From positions 1-7,016 of the forward strand of contig JAPKCN010000100.1 in the NCBI GenBank assembly GCA_028822945.1: a DNA stretch of 7,016 nt, given 5' to 3'. Within the stretch, counting starts at the first letter, position 1. Each line of letters starts with the position of its first letter. The position numbers were made by a program, and so were the translations under genes. This DNA is from Porticoccaceae bacterium (GTDB lineage Bacteria > Pseudomonadota > Gammaproteobacteria > Pseudomonadales > Porticoccaceae). Positions 5,483 through 7,016 of this stretch are shown here, one piece after another. The notes under the pieces are model-generated. The model was not told the DNA's origin and did not search any database. It saw nothing but the letters and a program-made list of their open reading frames with translations.

Positions 5483-7016
5483 ATGTCAACTACCGACTTC
5501 GCATCACTGGGTGTTTCTGCACCCGTATTGAAAGCTGTTCAAGAACTGGGCTATGAAGTTCCTTCGCCAATTCAGGCGCAAAGTATACCGATTTTGTTAA
5601 ACGGAGAGAATCTTCTGGGGACCGCACAAACCGGTACCGGGAAAACTGCTGCCTTTGCCTTGCCATTGCTGAGTCGCCTCGATGACAAACAGCACGCACC
5701 GCAAATATTGGTGTTGACGCCCACCCGGGAGCTGGCCATACAGGTGGCGGAAGCATTTCAAACTTACGCCCGACACATCAAGGGTTTTCATGTATTACCC
5801 ATATACGGCGGAGCAGATATCAAAGGCCAATTGCGAGGGCTAAAGCGAGTCACGCATGCAGTGGTAGGCACCCCAGGACGGGTCCTCGACCATTTGCGAC
5901 GACGCAGTTTGGATCTCAGCCGCGTGACTGGGTTGGTTCTCGATGAAGCTGATGAAATGTTGCGTATGGGTTTTATTGATGATGTCGAGACGATACTATC
6001 GAAAACTCCCGCCAACTGCCAACGTGCTCTGTTCTCAGCGACCATGCCGCCCGCCATAAGACGCGTCGCCGAAACTTATTTAGGTGATGCTCAGCGAGTA
6101 AGTATCGAGTCCAAAACCAAGACCGTAGAGCGGATAGATCAAAAGTATTTAATGGTCAAAGGTCACCAAAAAATGGATGCCCTGACGCGCATACTCGAAG
6201 TTGAAAACTTCGATGGGATGCTTGTTTTCGTTCGCACCAAGTCTTCGACTGTCGACATCGCGGAAAAACTCGAAGCTCGTGGCTTTTCCTCTGCCGCGCT
6301 AAATGGCGACCTCAGCCAAACGCTGCGCGAACGCACCATTAATCGGCTAAAAAAAGGCCAGGTCGATATCGTCGTTGCCACCGATGTCGCCGCGCGCGGC
6401 CTAGATGTGGAGCGGATCAGTCATGTCATTAACTACGATGTTCCCTATGATAATGAATCTTATGTCCACCGGATCGGACGCACCGGTCGCGCTGGACGCG
6501 ATGGTATTGCTATTTTATTTGTTACCCAAAAAGAGATCCGAATGCTGCGGTCCATTGAAAAATCGACGCGGCAAATCATTAACCCACTGGTACTTCCTAG
6601 CAATGCCGAAGTCAGCGACTTACGGATTCAGCAGTTCACTGAACAGTTGATTAAATCCGTCGAGGCTCCTCAACTGGGGAAATTTCGCCAATTAATAGAA
6701 ACAATGAGCCTCCAGCATGCGATGGATGTCACCGATATCGCCGCCGCATTGCTCTTTGAAAACCAGAAGGACCGACCGCTTTTCCCTCGGCTAGAAGCGC
6801 TGCAGTCACCGAGTCCTGCAAACTCTGATAAGCGCCGAGATCGACCGCGCGAACGCGATAACGATCGTAAGAAACCACGCGCAGAGCACCGCAAAACACC
6901 ACGCACGGACAGCGCCAAAGGCGAAACCGAACAAACTAAAAAGCCACGTCTCGAAAACTCAAAGGGCCAGATCGAACACACTAAAAAGTCGCCCCCAGAA
7001 AACCACAAGGGCCAGA
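5483..7016 (+). CDS. deaD: DEAD-box ATP-dependent RNA helicase DeaD/CsdA, 3'-truncated by window
   Basis: DeaD unwinds RNA using ATP. In enterobacteria it helps 50S assembly, mRNA translation and RNA decay, especially in the cold. The frame is open from the ATG to the window edge (511 codons seen). All core motifs are present: Q motif with Phe6 and Gln31, motif I AQTGTGKT (48-55), PTREL (80-84), TPGR (130-133), DEAD (154-157), SAT (185-187), ATDVAARGLDV (299-309) and HRIGRTGRAGR (329-339). Segments such as DEADEMLRMGF and FVRTK match E. coli DeaD closely, which separates it from RhlE, RhlB and SrmB. From residue 450 the chain becomes a basic, Arg/Lys-rich tail (KRRDRPRERD) that passes into a 15-residue repeat. 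The DbpA-like RNA-binding domain expected near the C-terminus has not appeared, so the protein should continue well beyond the window. AGGA (5475-5478) lies 4 nt before the ATG, a short spacing. Confidence 0.95.
   Translation, partial: MSTTDFASLGVSAPVLKAVQELGYEVPSPIQAQSIPILLNGENLLGTAQTGTGKTAAFALPLLSRLDDKQHAPQILVLTPTRELAIQVAEAFQTYARHIKGFHVLPIYGGADIKGQLRGLKRVTHAVVGTPGRVLDHLRRRSLDLSRVTGLVLDEADEMLRMGFIDDVETILSKTPANCQRALFSATMPPAIRRVAETYLGDAQRVSIESKTKTVERIDQKYLMVKGHQKMDALTRILEVENFDGMLVFVRTKSSTVDIAEKLEARGFSSAALNGDLSQTLRERTINRLKKGQVDIVVATDVAARGLDVERISHVINYDVPYDNESYVHRIGRTGRAGRDGIAILFVTQKEIRMLRSIEKSTRQIINPLVLPSNAEVSDLRIQQFTEQLIKSVEAPQLGKFRQLIETMSLQHAMDVTDIAAALLFENQKDRPLFPRLEALQSPSPANSDKRRDRPRERDNDRKKPRAEHRKTPRTDSAKGETEQTKKPRLENSKGQIEHTKKSPPENHKGQ
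6914..7016 (+). repeat. 45-bp in-frame tandem repeat in the deaD tail
   Basis: Two complete imperfect copies (6914-6958 and 6959-7003) and the start of a third (7004-7016) are visible. Each is 45 bp and encodes 15 residues of the form x-K-G-x-x-E-x-T-K-K-x-x-x-E-N. The unit contains ACTAAAAAG in both copies at the same offset, and GAAAAC closes both. The third copy begins with K-G-Q like the second. The array runs out of the window, so copy number is unknown. Confidence 0.8.

Noticed and set aside
5365..5556. + strand frame across the deaD promoter and start
   Set aside because: It overlaps the clear promoter, ribosome-binding site and first codons of deaD in another frame, with no family resemblance.
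6670..7008. Ser/Arg-rich 112-residue frame on the - strand with internal repeats
   Set aside because: It is antisense to the repeat-containing deaD tail, and its low complexity mirrors that tail. It has no recognisable domain.
6914..7016. CRISPR-like direct repeats
   Set aside because: The repeats are contiguous, without spacers, in frame with deaD and imperfect in the manner of coding repeats.
1..7016. Defence system, mobile element or phage island
   Set aside because: All large genes are housekeeping or common metabolic families, with no transposase, integrase, att-like repeats or toxin-antitoxin genes visible.

Overview
The window looks like ordinary chromosome of a gammaproteobacterium. 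YciH, GreB, PdxH and DeaD all align well, from memory, with their Escherichia coli counterparts, while the GreB N-terminus (MSRYRPP...) is of the longer type I associate with pseudomonad-like and marine gammaproteobacteria. Coding density is very high. I see no insertion sequence, phage gene, CRISPR array, tRNA or rRNA. The exact genus cannot be read from the sequence.

Layout. On the + strand from the left edge, three genes are packed almost without gaps: yciH (SUI1/eIF1-like translation factor, 69-395), a cytoplasmic S9-family serine peptidase (398-2413) and greB (transcript cleavage factor, 2415-2909). The gaps are 2 nt and 1 nt, so this is almost certainly one transcript. It converges on a - strand cluster across only 28 nt. 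Read in its own direction, that cluster is a histidine-phosphatase-family protein (5229-4537), a short-chain dehydrogenase/reductase (4501-3734), an unlisted 40-residue small ORF (3734-3612) and pdxH, pyridoxamine 5'-phosphate oxidase (3609-2938). The small ORF overlaps the SDR stop as TGATG, and its last codons contain the pdxH ribosome-binding site, so the apparently empty 124-nt SDR-pdxH gap is filled by a coupled reading frame. Divergent from the cluster, across about 250 nt, is deaD (5483 to the right edge), a cold-shock type DEAD-box RNA helicase cut off by the window end before its C-terminal RNA-binding domain.

How the genes relate. The left operon joins a translation-initiation accuracy factor, a peptidase and an RNA polymerase rescue factor, and deaD adds an RNA helicase of ribosome assembly and mRNA decay. 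That gives the window an RNA and protein-synthesis housekeeping flavour. The HP-SDR-pdxH cluster is metabolic; PdxH makes the cofactor pyridoxal phosphate, but nothing in the sequence shows a functional link to the other two genes.

I find no clearly new multi-gene system. The points most worth a second look are the hidden coupled small ORF upstream of pdxH, the missing second catalytic histidine in the phosphatase-fold protein, a 45-bp in-frame tandem repeat in the DeaD tail, and an inverted repeat sitting on the deaD -10 element.
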